DNA from: Roseateles_B sp041905785
GTDB taxonomy: Bacteria > Pseudomonadota > Gammaproteobacteria > Burkholderiales > Burkholderiaceae_C
DNA length: 64,000 nt
Direction of reading: 5' to 3'
Assembly (NCBI GenBank): GCA_041905785.1
Contig: JAYRKJ010000012.1
Location: forward strand, 62,001 to 126,000
Translations under genes and position numbers: made by a program
Shown here: piece by piece, positions 33,895 through 42,554 of the stretch
Layout of the letters: each line of letters starts with the position of its first letter
How positions within the stretch are numbered: the first letter of the stretch is position 1
The notes under the pieces: generated by a model
What the model saw: the letters and a program-made list of their open reading frames with translations, nothing else
Told to the model about the DNA's origin: nothing
Databases searched by the model: none

Positions 33895-35097
33895 GTGACG
33901 ACCATGAAGATGATGAACGCAGCGCTGCGCCAGATGGGGCGGGCCTGCAGCCGCTTCAGCCTGGTACTGGGCGCGACGCTGGCCAGCCATGCCGCGTTGG
34001 CGAACCCCGTCAAGGACCTGCCGGGCGGCCCGGCGGTCAACCAGCTGAACCTGCACCCGCCGGTCACCCGCATCGCCAGCGAGCAGATGTGGCTGCACAA
34101 CATGATGCTCTTCATCTGCCTGGGCATCTTCGTCGCCGTCTTCGGGGTGATGTTCTATTCCATCATCAAGCACCGCAAGTCCAAGGGCGCGGTGCCGGCC
34201 AACTTCCACGAAAGCGTCAAGGTCGAGATCGCCTGGACCGTCGTGCCCTTCATCATCGTGATCCTGATGGCCCTGCCGGCGACCAAGGTCGTGGTCGCCA
34301 TGAAGGACACCACCAACGCGGACCTCACCATCAAGGCCACCGGCTACCAGTGGAAGTGGGGCTATGACTACATCAAGGGCGAGGGCGAGGGCATCGGTTT
34401 CCTCTCCACCCTGGACGTGAACCAGCGCAACGCCTCCGACTCCGGCAAGCCCGAAGCCGTGGACGACTACCTGCTGCGCGTGGACAACCCGCTGGTCGTG
34501 CCCGTGGGCAAGAAGGTGCGCATCATCACCACCGCCAACGACGTCATCCACGCCTGGATGGTGCCGGCCTTCGGCGTCAAGCAGGATGCCATCCCCGGCT
34601 TCGTGCGCGACACCTGGTTCAAGGCTGAGAAGACCGGTGACTTCTATGGCCAGTGCGCCGAGCTCTGCGGCAAGGAGCACGCCTACATGCCCATCCACGT
34701 GAAGGTGCTGTCCGCCGAGGACTACAGCAAGTGGGTCGACGGCAAGAAGAAGGAAATCGCCGCCAAGGCCGATGACCCGAGCAAGGTCTGGAAGCTCGAG
34801 GAGCTGGTCGCGCGCGGCGAGAAGGTTTACAACGCCAACTGCGCCGCCTGCCACAAGCCTGACGGCAAGGGGGCGGGTCCGATCAAGGCCCTGGACGGCT
34901 CGCCGGTCGTGCTGTCCGACAAGCACGAAGATCAGATGCAGGTGGTGATGAGCGGCCGCCTGGACAAGGGCATGCCCGCCTGGAAGCAGCTGAGCGACAC
35001 CGAAATCGCCGCCGTCATCACCTACACCAAGAACAGCTGGTCCAACAAGACCGGTCAGATCGTGCAGCCGGCCGAGATCGTTGCCGCTCGCAAGTGA
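33895..35097 (+). CDS. coxB: Cytochrome c oxidase subunit II with fused cytochrome c domain
   Basis: 400 aa with a GTG start at 33895, chosen because GGAG lies 6 nt before it; the ATG at 33904 would be too far. Signal peptide, two membrane helices (MMLFICLGIFVAVFGVMFYS and VPFIIVILMALPATKVVVAM), CuA domain with CAELCGKEHAYM, then a C-terminal class I cytochrome c domain with CAACH and a later Met in KGMPAWK. It takes electrons from cytochrome c and passes them to subunit I. The fused haem marks the caa3-like variant. Confidence 0.95.
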   Translation: MTTMKMMNAALRQMGRACSRFSLVLGATLASHAALANPVKDLPGGPAVNQLNLHPPVTRIASEQMWLHNMMLFICLGIFVAVFGVMFYSIIKHRKSKGAVPANFHESVKVEIAWTVVPFIIVILMALPATKVVVAMKDTTNADLTIKATGYQWKWGYDYIKGEGEGIGFLSTLDVNQRNASDSGKPEAVDDYLLRVDNPLVVPVGKKVRIITTANDVIHAWMVPAFGVKQDAIPGFVRDTWFKAEKTGDFYGQCAELCGKEHAYMPIHVKVLSAEDYSKWVDGKKKEIAAKADDPSKVWKLEELVARGEKVYNANCAACHKPDGKGAGPIKALDGSPVVLSDKHEDQMQVVMSGRLDKGMPAWKQLSDTEIAAVITYTKNSWSNKTGQIVQPAEIVAARK

Positions 35098-35129
35098 TGG
35101 TTTGAACGTCAAGGAACAGAGGAATCAAC

Positions 35130-36767
35130 ATGAGTGCAGTGCTTGACCCCCACGGTCATGACGTTCATGCCCCCGGGCACGATCACCACGACGACCACCA
35201 CGCGCCCACCGGCTGGCGCCGCTGGGTGTTCGCCACCAACCACAAGGACATCGGGACCCTGTACCTGCTGTTCGCCTTCACGATGCTGATGATCGGCGGC
35301 GTGCTGGCCCTGTGCATCCGCGCCGAGCTGTTCCAGCCGGGCCTGCAGTTCTTCAACCCCGAGCTGTTCAACCAGTTCACGACCATGCACGGTCTGATCA
35401 TGGTGTTCGGTGCGATCATGCCGGCCTTCGTGGGCTTCGCGAACTGGATGATCCCGCTGCAGATCGGCGCCTCGGACATGGCCTTCGCGCGGATGAACAA
35501 CTTCAGCTTCTGGCTGATGATCCCTGCCGCCATCATGCTGGTCGCGTCCTTCTTCATGCCAGGCGGCGCCCCCGCTGCCGGCTGGACGCTGTACGCGCCG
35601 CTGACGCTGCAGATGGGCCCCTCCATGGACGCCGGCATCTTCGCGATGCACATCCTGGGCGCCTCGTCCATCATGGGCTCGATCAACATCATCGTGACCA
35701 TCCTGAACATGCGCGCGCCCGGCATGACGCTGATGAAGATGCCCATGTTCGCCTGGACCTGGCTGATCACGGCCTATCTGCTGATCGCCGTGATGCCCGT
35801 GCTGGCCGGCGCCATCACCATGACGCTGACGGACCGCCACTTCGGCACCAGCTTCTTCAGCCCCGCCGGCGGCGGTGACCCGGTGATGTACCAGCACATC
35901 TTCTGGTTCTTCGGCCATCCCGAGGTCTACATCATGATCCTGCCGGCCTTCGGCATCGTGAGCCAGATCGTGCCGGCCTTCGCCCGCAAGCGCCTGTTCG
36001 GCTACGCCTCCATGGTGTATGCCACCGCTTCGATTGCCATCCTGTCCTTCATCGTGTGGGCCCACCACATGTTCGCCACCGGCATGCCGGTGACGGGCCA
36101 GCTCTTCTTCATGTACGCCACGATGCTGATCGCCGTGCCCACGGGCGTGAAGATCTTCAACTGGCTGGCCACCATGTGGCGCGGTTCGATGACCTTCGAG
36201 ACCCCCATGCTGTGGGCCGTGGGCTTCATCTTCGTGTTCACCATGGGCGGCTTCACCGGCCTGATTTGCGCGATGGCGCCGATCGACATCCAGATCCAGG
36301 ACACCTACTACGTCGTCGCCCACTTCCACTACGTGCTGGTGGCCGGCTCGCTGTACGCGCTGTTCGCCGGCGTCTACTACTGGGGCCCGAAGTGGTCCGG
36401 CGTGATGATCTCGGAGACCCGCGGCAAGATCCACTTCTGGGGTTCGCTGATCTTCTTCAACGTCACCTTCTTCCCCATGCACTTCCTGGGTCTGGCCGGC
36501 ATGCCTCGCCGCTACGCCGACTACCCCATGCAGTTCGCCGACTTCAATGCCGTGGCCTCCATCGGCGCCTTCGGCTTCGGCTTGATGCAGGTCTACTTCT
36601 TCTTTGCCGTCGCGCTGCCCATGATGCGCGGCAAGGGTGAGAAGGCGCCGCAGAAGCCCTGGGAAGCCGCCGAAGGTCTGGAGTGGGAAGTGCCGTCGCC
36701 GGCCCCCTTCCACACCTTCGAGAACCCGCCCAAGCTGGACGCCAGCGCCACCCGGGTGATCGGCTGA
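35130..36767 (+). CDS. coxA: Cytochrome c oxidase subunit I
   Basis: 545 aa, twelve membrane helices. Metal ligands visible: His in TMHGLIMVFG (haem a), GHPEVY (CuB His and the cross-linked Tyr), WAHHMFATG (CuB) and AHFHYVLV (haem a and a3). It reduces oxygen to water and pumps protons. The N-terminus is His-rich (HGHDVHAPGHDHHDDHH), which may bind metal. It follows coxB by 32 bp. Confidence 0.97.
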   Translation: MSAVLDPHGHDVHAPGHDHHDDHHAPTGWRRWVFATNHKDIGTLYLLFAFTMLMIGGVLALCIRAELFQPGLQFFNPELFNQFTTMHGLIMVFGAIMPAFVGFANWMIPLQIGASDMAFARMNNFSFWLMIPAAIMLVASFFMPGGAPAAGWTLYAPLTLQMGPSMDAGIFAMHILGASSIMGSINIIVTILNMRAPGMTLMKMPMFAWTWLITAYLLIAVMPVLAGAITMTLTDRHFGTSFFSPAGGGDPVMYQHIFWFFGHPEVYIMILPAFGIVSQIVPAFARKRLFGYASMVYATASIAILSFIVWAHHMFATGMPVTGQLFFMYATMLIAVPTGVKIFNWLATMWRGSMTFETPMLWAVGFIFVFTMGGFTGLICAMAPIDIQIQDTYYVVAHFHYVLVAGSLYALFAGVYYWGPKWSGVMISETRGKIHFWGSLIFFNVTFFPMHFLGLAGMPRRYADYPMQFADFNAVASIGAFGFGLMQVYFFFAVALPMMRGKGEKAPQKPWEAAEGLEWEVPSPAPFHTFENPPKLDASATRVIG

Positions 36768-36777
36768 AGGACGCGGC

Positions 36778-36894
36778 ATGAGCAGCACGCCTGAACAACG
36801 CAAGGCCAATCGCCGCCTGGGCCTGATCCTGGCCTCGGTCGCGATCACCTTCATGGTCGGCTTCATCGTCAAGATGAGCTGGCTGGGGCACTGA
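36778..36894 (+). CDS. 38-aa single-helix cytochrome oxidase small assembly protein
   Basis: ATG at 36778 to TGA at 36894: 38 residues, starting MSSTPEQRKANRRLG with a positive head, then one membrane helix (LILASVAITFMVGFIVKM) and SWLGH. It lies 10 bp after coxA and 7 bp before ctaG. Short proteins of this kind occupy the same slot in beta-proteobacterial cox operons and are annotated as oxidase small assembly proteins. Confidence 0.85.
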   Translation: MSSTPEQRKANRRLGLILASVAITFMVGFIVKMSWLGH

Positions 36895-36901
36895 GGCCGC
36901 C

Positions 36902-37528
36902 ATGAACGACAAGCGCTGGCAACTCGCCCACCTCCTGCGCCGGGACAACCGGCTCATGATGGGCAAGCTGCTGGTCATCGTCGCGCTGATGTCGGGCTTC
37001 GGCTATGCGCTGGTGCCGCTGTACCGCGCGGTCTGCACGGCGCTGGGCATCAACGTGCTGTCGCTCGCCGAGCGCGGCCATGCGGTCCGTGCCGAGGATG
37101 TGAAGAACACCCAGGTGGACTACAGCCGCAGCATCGAGATCGAGTTCGATGCCAACGCCCGCGGCCCCTGGGACTTCAAGCCGGCGGTGCGCCACCTCAC
37201 GGTGCATCCCGGCGAGCTGACCACCGTCATGTACGAGTTCCGCAACGTGCAGGACCGCACCATGTCGGCCCAGGCCATCCCCAGCTACGCTCCCAAGCAG
37301 GCCACGCCGCACTTCAACAAGCTGGAGTGCTTCTGCTTCAACGAGTACACCCTGGCCCCGGGCGAGAGCAAGCAGTGGCCGGTGGTGTTCTATGTGGACC
37401 CCAAGCTGCCGCGGGATGTGAAGACCATCACCTTGTCCTACACCTTCTTCGAGGTGGCGGGCAAGGCGCAGGGCAGGGAGCCGGGCAAGAAGCAGGCTGC
37501 AGCCCCGTCGCAGGAGCACCGGCTGTGA
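36902..37528 (+). CDS. ctaG: Cytochrome c oxidase assembly protein CtaG/Cox11
   Basis: 208 aa. One membrane helix near the N-terminus (MMGKLLVIVALMSGFGYALV), then an Ig-like periplasmic domain with the copper motif KLECFCFNEYTL (CFCF) and the surrounding PSYAPKQATPHF. It delivers copper to the CuB site of subunit I. Confidence 0.95.
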   Translation: MNDKRWQLAHLLRRDNRLMMGKLLVIVALMSGFGYALVPLYRAVCTALGINVLSLAERGHAVRAEDVKNTQVDYSRSIEIEFDANARGPWDFKPAVRHLTVHPGELTTVMYEFRNVQDRTMSAQAIPSYAPKQATPHFNKLECFCFNEYTLAPGESKQWPVVFYVDPKLPRDVKTITLSYTFFEVAGKAQGREPGKKQAAAPSQEHRL

Positions 37529-37767
37529 GCGAAGCGGGCAAGGATTTGAAGGAGGCGGCGGCCCGCAAGGGCAGCTTTCTCGGAACGGTCAAGGCCGTGG
37601 CCTGGTCGTTCATCGGCATCCGCAAGGGTGCCGGCTATGACAAGGACGTGGCGCAACTGAATCCGGTGCATGTGATCATCGCCGGCGTCATTGCCGCCGC
37701 CGTTTTCGTGGTCAGCCTCGTGCTGCTGGTCCAGTGGGTGATCGGCAGCGGCGTGGCTGGCGCCTAG
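37525..37767 (+). CDS. DUF2970 small membrane protein of the cox operon
   Basis: 80 aa with a GTG start that overlaps the end of ctaG by 4 bp. DUF2970 pattern: KGSFLGTVKAVAWSFIGIRK, then DVAQLNPVHVIIAGVIAAAV and one or two membrane helices. The function is not established; its constant position between ctaG and coxC implies an oxidase-related role. Confidence 0.85.
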   Translation: MSEAGKDLKEAAARKGSFLGTVKAVAWSFIGIRKGAGYDKDVAQLNPVHVIIAGVIAAAVFVVSLVLLVQWVIGSGVAGA

Positions 37768-37810
37768 CGTGGAATTGAATTGAGTCGTTAGAAGATCGAG
37801 GAGATCAGCA

Positions 37811-38695
37811 ATGTCGGCAGCGACCTCTCAGGGGAGCACTCCCTACTACTTCGTGCCGGGCCCTTCGCGGCATCCGGTGATGGCCGCCATCGGCCTGTTT
37901 TTCGTGGTCCTGGGCGCCGGCCAGTGGGTCAACGGCCACCAATGGGGCGCCTATTCGCTGGCCTTCGGCCTGTTGTGGTGGGCCTTCGTGCTGAAGCAGT
38001 GGTTCGGTGACGCCATCCGCGAGAGCGAGGGCGGCCTCTACAGCGAGCGCATCGACGTGTCCTTCCGCTGGAGCATGAGCTGGTTCATCTTCTCGGAGGT
38101 GATGTTCTTCGCGGCCTTCTTCGGCGCGCTGTACTGGGCCCGCGTGCACTCGGTGCCGAGCCTGGGCAGCCTGGAGAACGCCCTGCTGTGGCCCGACTTC
38201 AAGGCCCTGTGGCCCAGCGCCGCCGCCGGCATCACGGCCTCGCCGGCCGGCACGGTGGAACCCTTCACCACCATGGGCCCCTGGCCCCTGCCCACGATCA
38301 ACACGGCGCTGCTGCTGAGCTCGGGCGTGACCCTGACCATCGCGCACCACGCGCTGATCGCCGGCAACCGCGGCAAGACCATCGCCTTCATGTGGATCAC
38401 GGTGCTGCTGGGCATCACCTTCCTGTGCGTGCAGGGCTACGAGTACTCGCATGCCTACCATGAGCTGAACCTCAAGCTCAGCTCGGGCATCTACGGCTCG
38501 ACCTTCTTCATGCTGACCGGCTTCCACGGCTTCCATGTCTTCGTGGGCATGCTGATGCTGCTGTTCATCACCCTGCGCCTGCACAAGGGCCACTTCACCA
38601 GCGATCGCCACTTCGGCTTCGAAGGCGCGGCCTGGTACTGGCACTTCGTGGACGTGGTGTGGCTGGGCCTGTACGTGGTCGTCTACTGGATGTGA
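37811..38695 (+). CDS. coxC: Cytochrome c oxidase subunit III
   Basis: 294 aa, seven membrane helices. Typical segments: WWAFVLKQWFGDAIRESEGG, FIFSEVMFFAAFFGALYW, STFFMLTGFHGFHVFVGMLM and WYWHFVDVVWLGLYVVVYWM at the C-terminus. It stabilises the core and its proton path. GAGGAG precedes the ATG. It is the last gene before a terminator. Confidence 0.96.
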   Translation: MSAATSQGSTPYYFVPGPSRHPVMAAIGLFFVVLGAGQWVNGHQWGAYSLAFGLLWWAFVLKQWFGDAIRESEGGLYSERIDVSFRWSMSWFIFSEVMFFAAFFGALYWARVHSVPSLGSLENALLWPDFKALWPSAAAGITASPAGTVEPFTTMGPWPLPTINTALLLSSGVTLTIAHHALIAGNRGKTIAFMWITVLLGITFLCVQGYEYSHAYHELNLKLSSGIYGSTFFMLTGFHGFHVFVGMLMLLFITLRLHKGHFTSDRHFGFEGAAWYWHFVDVVWLGLYVVVYWM

Positions 38696-38752
38696 TCGTC
38701 CACGCGCGGTGCCGCGGCACCGCGTGCCATGGCCCTGCCGAGCGGCCATGAA

Positions 38753-38777
38753 AAAGCGCCGCATGCCGCGGCGCTTT
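38753..38777. terminator. Bidirectional terminator between coxC and the DUF2909 gene
   Basis: A 10-bp perfect stem AAAGCGCCGC / GCGGCGCTTT with a 5-nt loop. On the minus strand it is followed by TTTTTC and on the plus strand by TTT-rich DNA, so it serves both convergent genes. Confidence 0.85.
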
Positions 38778-38840
38778 GTCTTTGAGGGCCGCGCCCCGCG
38801 AGCGGGCCCCAGCCTGCGGCAGCTGTCGCGCCTGCCGGGC

Positions 38841-39062
38841 TCAGTGCCCCATGGGCACGCCGGTGGGCTTGATCCAGCCCATCTGGTAGCTCAGCAGGAT
38901 GATGAGGAAGAGGGCGATGGACACGCCCACCCGCACGGCCAGGGCCCGCGCCATCTGCGGCCCCTGCTTCTTGCGGTCGCCGCCCCGGCGCAGCATGAAA
39001 AGGCCGGCCGCAGCCAATGCGCCGAGAATGGCCACGAAGCCGAGCAAGATGATGGTTTTCAT
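38841..39062 (-). CDS. Twin-transmembrane protein (DUF2909)
   Basis: 73 aa. Two membrane helices (TIILLGFVAILGALAAAGLF and VRVGVSIALFLIILLSYQM) joined by a basic loop, ending IKPTGVPMGH: the DUF2909 pattern. It is the only minus-strand gene inside the oxidase region, back to back with SURF1 (42 bp between starts). Its role is unknown; the constant neighbourhood suggests oxidase assembly or regulation. Confidence 0.83.
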   Translation of the reverse strand: MKTIILLGFVAILGALAAAGLFMLRRGGDRKKQGPQMARALAVRVGVSIALFLIILLSYQMGWIKPTGVPMGH

Positions 39063-39104
39063 GGTCGCCGATTATTTCACCCGCCCCACACAAATCACCC
39101 CGGC

Positions 39105-39830
39105 ATGAACACGAGTTCCCCCGCCGGCCGCAAGCGCCGCTGGCTGCTGCCGCTGACCCTGGTCGGCGTCGCGCTGACGGCCGGCCTCTGTGCCTGGCAG
39201 TTGGACCGCGCCGGGCAGAAGCGTGCGCTGGAGGCGGCCATCTCGCAGCGCGCCCAGGCGCCTGCCCTGGACGCGGCCGGCCTGGCCGCCGCGGGTGAGC
39301 AGGGGCTGCACCGGCGCGTCCGCCTGCAGGGCCAGTGGCTGCCGCAGCACAGTGTCTGGCTGGAGAACCGGCCCATGGACGGCCGTGTGGGCTTCTTCCT
39401 CGTGACGCCGCTGCGCCTGAGCGGCCGACCCGAGGTCGTGCTGGTCCAGCGAGGCTGGGCCCCGCGCGATGTGGCCGACCGCAGCCGCCTGCCGACGCTG
39501 CCCTCCGAGGCCGGCGAGACCGTGATCGAAGGCCGCATGGCCGCTTCGCCCTCGCGGCTGTATCAGCTGGGCGAGGCAGGGGCGGGGCGCATCCGGCAGA
39601 ATCTGGACCCGGCCGCCTTCGCCCGCGAGACCGGCCTGCCCCTGCTGCCGCTGACCGTGCTGCAGACGGCGCATGAAGGGGCGACGCCCGGCCTGTTGCG
39701 TGACTGGCCGGCACCGGCGGTCGATATCCACAAGCACTACGGCTATGCCGCGCAATGGGCCGCGCTTTCGGTCCTCCAACTGGGTTTGTATGTCTGGTTC
39801 CAAGTCCTCCGCCCCCGACGCTCCCGCTGA
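39105..39830 (+). CDS. SURF1-family cytochrome oxidase assembly protein
   Basis: 241 aa from ATG 39105. N-terminal helix LLPLTLVGVALTAGLCAWQL (the SURF1 start, ending in WQLDRAGQK), then GQWLPQHSVWLENRPMDGRV, GFFLVTPLRLSGRPEVVLVQ and RGWAPRD, and a second helix with HYGYAAQWAALSVLQLGLYV. It helps insert haem a into subunit I. Confidence 0.93.
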   Translation: MNTSSPAGRKRRWLLPLTLVGVALTAGLCAWQLDRAGQKRALEAAISQRAQAPALDAAGLAAAGEQGLHRRVRLQGQWLPQHSVWLENRPMDGRVGFFLVTPLRLSGRPEVVLVQRGWAPRDVADRSRLPTLPSEAGETVIEGRMAASPSRLYQLGEAGAGRIRQNLDPAAFARETGLPLLPLTVLQTAHEGATPGLLRDWPAPAVDIHKHYGYAAQWAALSVLQLGLYVWFQVLRPRRSR

Positions 39831-40533
39831 GCTCCACACCGAGATGCAGGCCGCGGCCAGGGACGACAGCCCGCTGTCCTTCACCGTCCACAGCCAGCCG
39901 CAGCCGGCCGAGCTCGCTGCGCTGGCCGAGCAGCAGCGCACCCGCGCCGGTCGCCTGCGCATGCTGGGCGTGGTGGCCGTTTGCGCGGCGCCGGTGATCG
40001 CGTCCTACTTCAGCTTCTATGTGCTGAAGCTGCAAGGACGTGCCTACTCCGACCTGATCACCCCCACCGTCGACCTGCCGGCCACCCTGAGCCTGCAGGA
40101 CTTGGACGGCAAGCCGGTCAAGGCCGAATCGCTGAAAGGGCAGTGGCTGCTGACCGTGGTCCAGCCCAGCCGCTGCGACGCCCAGTGCGACCGCCTCATG
40201 TTCGCCCAGCGCCAGTTGCGCGAGATGCAGGGCAAGGAGCGCGACAAGTTCGACAAGCTCTGGCTGATCCCGGACCAGGAACCGGTCTCCGCCGAGCTGC
40301 GCGCCCTGATCTCGCAAGGCACGCCCGTCACCGCCTTGCGCGTGCCGCAAGACCAGTTGCAGGCTTGGCTGAAGCCGGCCCAAGGGCACCAGTTGAACGA
40401 GCACCTCTTTCTGATCGACCCGCTGGGGCGCTGGATGATGCGCTCGCCCGCCCAGCTCGATCCGAGCCGATTCAAGAAGGACCTGGACCGCCTGGTCAAG
40501 GCCAATGCCGGCTGGGACCGGCCCGGACGCTGA
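39790..40533 (+). CDS. SCO-like thioredoxin-fold membrane protein of the oxidase operon
   Basis: 247 aa from ATG 39790, which overlaps SURF1 by 41 bp; ATG 39844 is an alternative start and neither has a strong ribosome site. Layout: Gln/Ala-rich cytoplasmic head, one membrane helix (MLGVVAVCAAPVIASYFSFY), then a thioredoxin-like domain. The line SLKGQWLLTVVQPSRCDAQC contains CxxxC, as in SCO copper chaperones, and a His occurs in GHQLNEHLFLID. It could be a second copper or thiol factor for oxidase assembly beside the SCO gene at 42555. That role is inferred. Confidence 0.78.
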   Translation: MSGSKSSAPDAPAELHTEMQAAARDDSPLSFTVHSQPQPAELAALAEQQRTRAGRLRMLGVVAVCAAPVIASYFSFYVLKLQGRAYSDLITPTVDLPATLSLQDLDGKPVKAESLKGQWLLTVVQPSRCDAQCDRLMFAQRQLREMQGKERDKFDKLWLIPDQEPVSAELRALISQGTPVTALRVPQDQLQAWLKPAQGHQLNEHLFLIDPLGRWMMRSPAQLDPSRFKKDLDRLVKANAGWDRPGR

Positions 40534-40545
40534 GGGACGCGAGCC

Positions 40546-41637
40546 GTGATCGGATTCGACTTCAGCCCCCTGCTGCAGATGCTGGCCATGGCCACGCTGC
40601 TGGGCGGCCTGCCGCTGGCCTGGGCCTGGCGCCGCGGCCGTGGGGCACCGCACCGCGAGCGCCTGCGCCTGCTGACGGTGCTGGCCATGACGCTGACCTT
40701 CGAGCTCATCCTGTTCGGCGCCTTCACCCGCCTGACCGACTCCGGCCTGGGCTGCCCCGACTGGCCCGGCTGCTATGGGCACGCCTCGCCGCTGGGCGCC
40801 CACGGCGACATCCAGCAGGCCCAGACGGCCATGCCCACGGGCCCGGTCACGCACGGCAAGGCCTGGGTGGAGATGCTGCATCGCTACTTCGCCAGCGCCG
40901 TCGGCTTCCTGATCCTCGTGACCGCCGCGCTGCACACCCGCTGGCGGCGCGAGCCGGGCATGCCTTCGCCGGCCTGGTCCTGGTTGAGCCTGGCCTGGGT
41001 GCTGGTCCAGGGCCTGTTCGGTGCGCTCACCGTGACCATGAAGCTCTTCCCGGCCATCGTCACCCTGCACCTGCTGCTGGCCCTGGGCCTGCTGATGCTG
41101 CTGGGCTGGCAGGCGCAGCGCCTGGGCGACCGCGTGCTGCCGCTGAGCGAAGGCCTGCGGCGTGGCATCGTGCTGGTGCTGCTGCTGGTGCTGCTGCAGG
41201 TTGCGCTGGGCGGCTGGGTCAGCACCAACTACGCGGTGCTGGCCTGCGATGAATTCCCCACCTGCCAAGGCGGCTGGTGGCCGGACATGGACTTTGCAAG
41301 GGGCTTCACCCTCTGGCGCGCGCTGGGCCTGGACCGTGACGGCGCCGTGCTGCCCTTCGAGGCGCTGGTAGCCATCCACTGGGCGCACCGGATCTTTGCG
41401 CTGTGCGCGACGGGCGCGGTCCTGCTGCTGGCCTGGCGCCTGCAGGTGGCCGGCCTGGGCCGCTGGGCTTGGCGCCTGCTTCTCATCCTGCTGTGGCAGC
41501 TGCTCAGCGGCCTCAGCAACGTCGTGCTGGACTGGCCTCTGGTGGCCGCCCTGGCGCACACTGGCGGTGCCGCGGCGCTGCTGCTTTGCCTGACCCTGCT
41601 GCGTGCCCGCGCGCAGCGCCTGACCTCGATCGCCTGA
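40546..41637 (+). CDS. ctaA: Haem A synthase
   Basis: 363 aa with a GTG start. Eight membrane helices in two halves, each with paired His (for example EMLHRYFASAVGF and ALVAIHWAHRIFALCA), the FGAFTRLTDSGLGCPDWPGC signature and the second Cys pair in LACDEFPTCQG. It oxidises haem O to haem A. The downstream ctaB ATG begins 1 bp after its stop. Confidence 0.95.
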   Translation: MIGFDFSPLLQMLAMATLLGGLPLAWAWRRGRGAPHRERLRLLTVLAMTLTFELILFGAFTRLTDSGLGCPDWPGCYGHASPLGAHGDIQQAQTAMPTGPVTHGKAWVEMLHRYFASAVGFLILVTAALHTRWRREPGMPSPAWSWLSLAWVLVQGLFGALTVTMKLFPAIVTLHLLLALGLLMLLGWQAQRLGDRVLPLSEGLRRGIVLVLLLVLLQVALGGWVSTNYAVLACDEFPTCQGGWWPDMDFARGFTLWRALGLDRDGAVLPFEALVAIHWAHRIFALCATGAVLLLAWRLQVAGLGRWAWRLLLILLWQLLSGLSNVVLDWPLVAALAHTGGAAALLLCLTLLRARAQRLTSIA

Positions 41638-41638
41638 C

Positions 41639-42550
41639 ATGGCCGCAACGCTCGCTTCCTCTGCATCGCTTTCCCGCTGGCAGCAGTACTACCAACTCAC
41701 CAAGCCCCGCGTGGTGCAGCTGATCGTTTTTTGTGCCGTGATCGGCATGGCCCTGGCCATTCCCGGCTGGCCCAGCCCCGCGCAATGGGGGGCCATCGCG
41801 GCCGGCACCTTGGGCATCTGGCTGGTGGCGGGGGCCGCCGCCGCCTTCAACTGCCTGATCGAGCAGCACATCGACGCCAAGATGAAGCGCACCGCCTGGC
41901 GCCCCACCGCCAAAGGTGAGCTGAGCCGTCCGCTGACCCTGCTGTTCTCGGCCGTGCTGTGCGGGCTGGGCATGGCCCTGCTGGGCTGGGGCTGCAATGT
42001 GCTGACCATGTGGCTGACCTTCGCCACCTTCGTGGGCTACGCCATCATCTACACGGTGATCCTCAAGCCCATGACGCCGCAGAACATCGTCATCGGCGGC
42101 GCCTCGGGCGCCATGCCTCCGGTGCTGGGCTGGGCCGCGGTGACGGGCGAGGTGGGGCCGGAATCCCTGGTGCTGTGCCTGATCATCTTCCTCTGGACGC
42201 CGCCGCACTTCTGGGCCCTGGCGCTATACCGCGCCGAGGACTACGCCCGCGCCGGCCTGCCCATGCTGCCGGTGACCCATGGCGGCGAGTTCACGCGGCT
42301 GCAGATCGTGCTCTACACCTGGATCCTGTTTGCGGCCACCTTGCTGCCCTTCCTGATCGGCATGAGCGGCTGGGTCTATCTGGCCAGCGCCCTGGTGCTG
42401 GGTTTCTTGTTCTGCCTCCATGGCTGGCAGCTCTGGCGCGAGTACTCTGAGGCCCTGGCACGCAAGACCTTCCGCTTTTCCATCCTGCACCTGTCGCTGC
42501 TGTTCGCGGCCCTGCTGCTGGACCACTACCTCCTGCCCCTGATGGCCTGA
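41639..42550 (+). CDS. ctaB: Protohaem IX farnesyltransferase
   Basis: 303 aa, UbiA-type prenyltransferase with about nine membrane helices. The first Asp-rich-type loop is NCLIEQHIDAKMKRTAWRPT, followed by GGASGAMPPVLGWAAVTGEV and LWTPPHFWALALYRAEDYAR. It makes haem O for CtaA. Confidence 0.96.
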   Translation: MAATLASSASLSRWQQYYQLTKPRVVQLIVFCAVIGMALAIPGWPSPAQWGAIAAGTLGIWLVAGAAAAFNCLIEQHIDAKMKRTAWRPTAKGELSRPLTLLFSAVLCGLGMALLGWGCNVLTMWLTFATFVGYAIIYTVILKPMTPQNIVIGGASGAMPPVLGWAAVTGEVGPESLVLCLIIFLWTPPHFWALALYRAEDYARAGLPMLPVTHGGEFTRLQIVLYTWILFAATLLPFLIGMSGWVYLASALVLGFLFCLHGWQLWREYSEALARKTFRFSILHLSLLFAALLLDHYLLPLMA

Positions 42551-42554
42551 CACC

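Noticed and set aside
33456..34367. Open frame overlapping the coxB leader and 5' part of coxB
   Set aside because: No motif; it runs through coxB in another frame and shows shadow-type composition.
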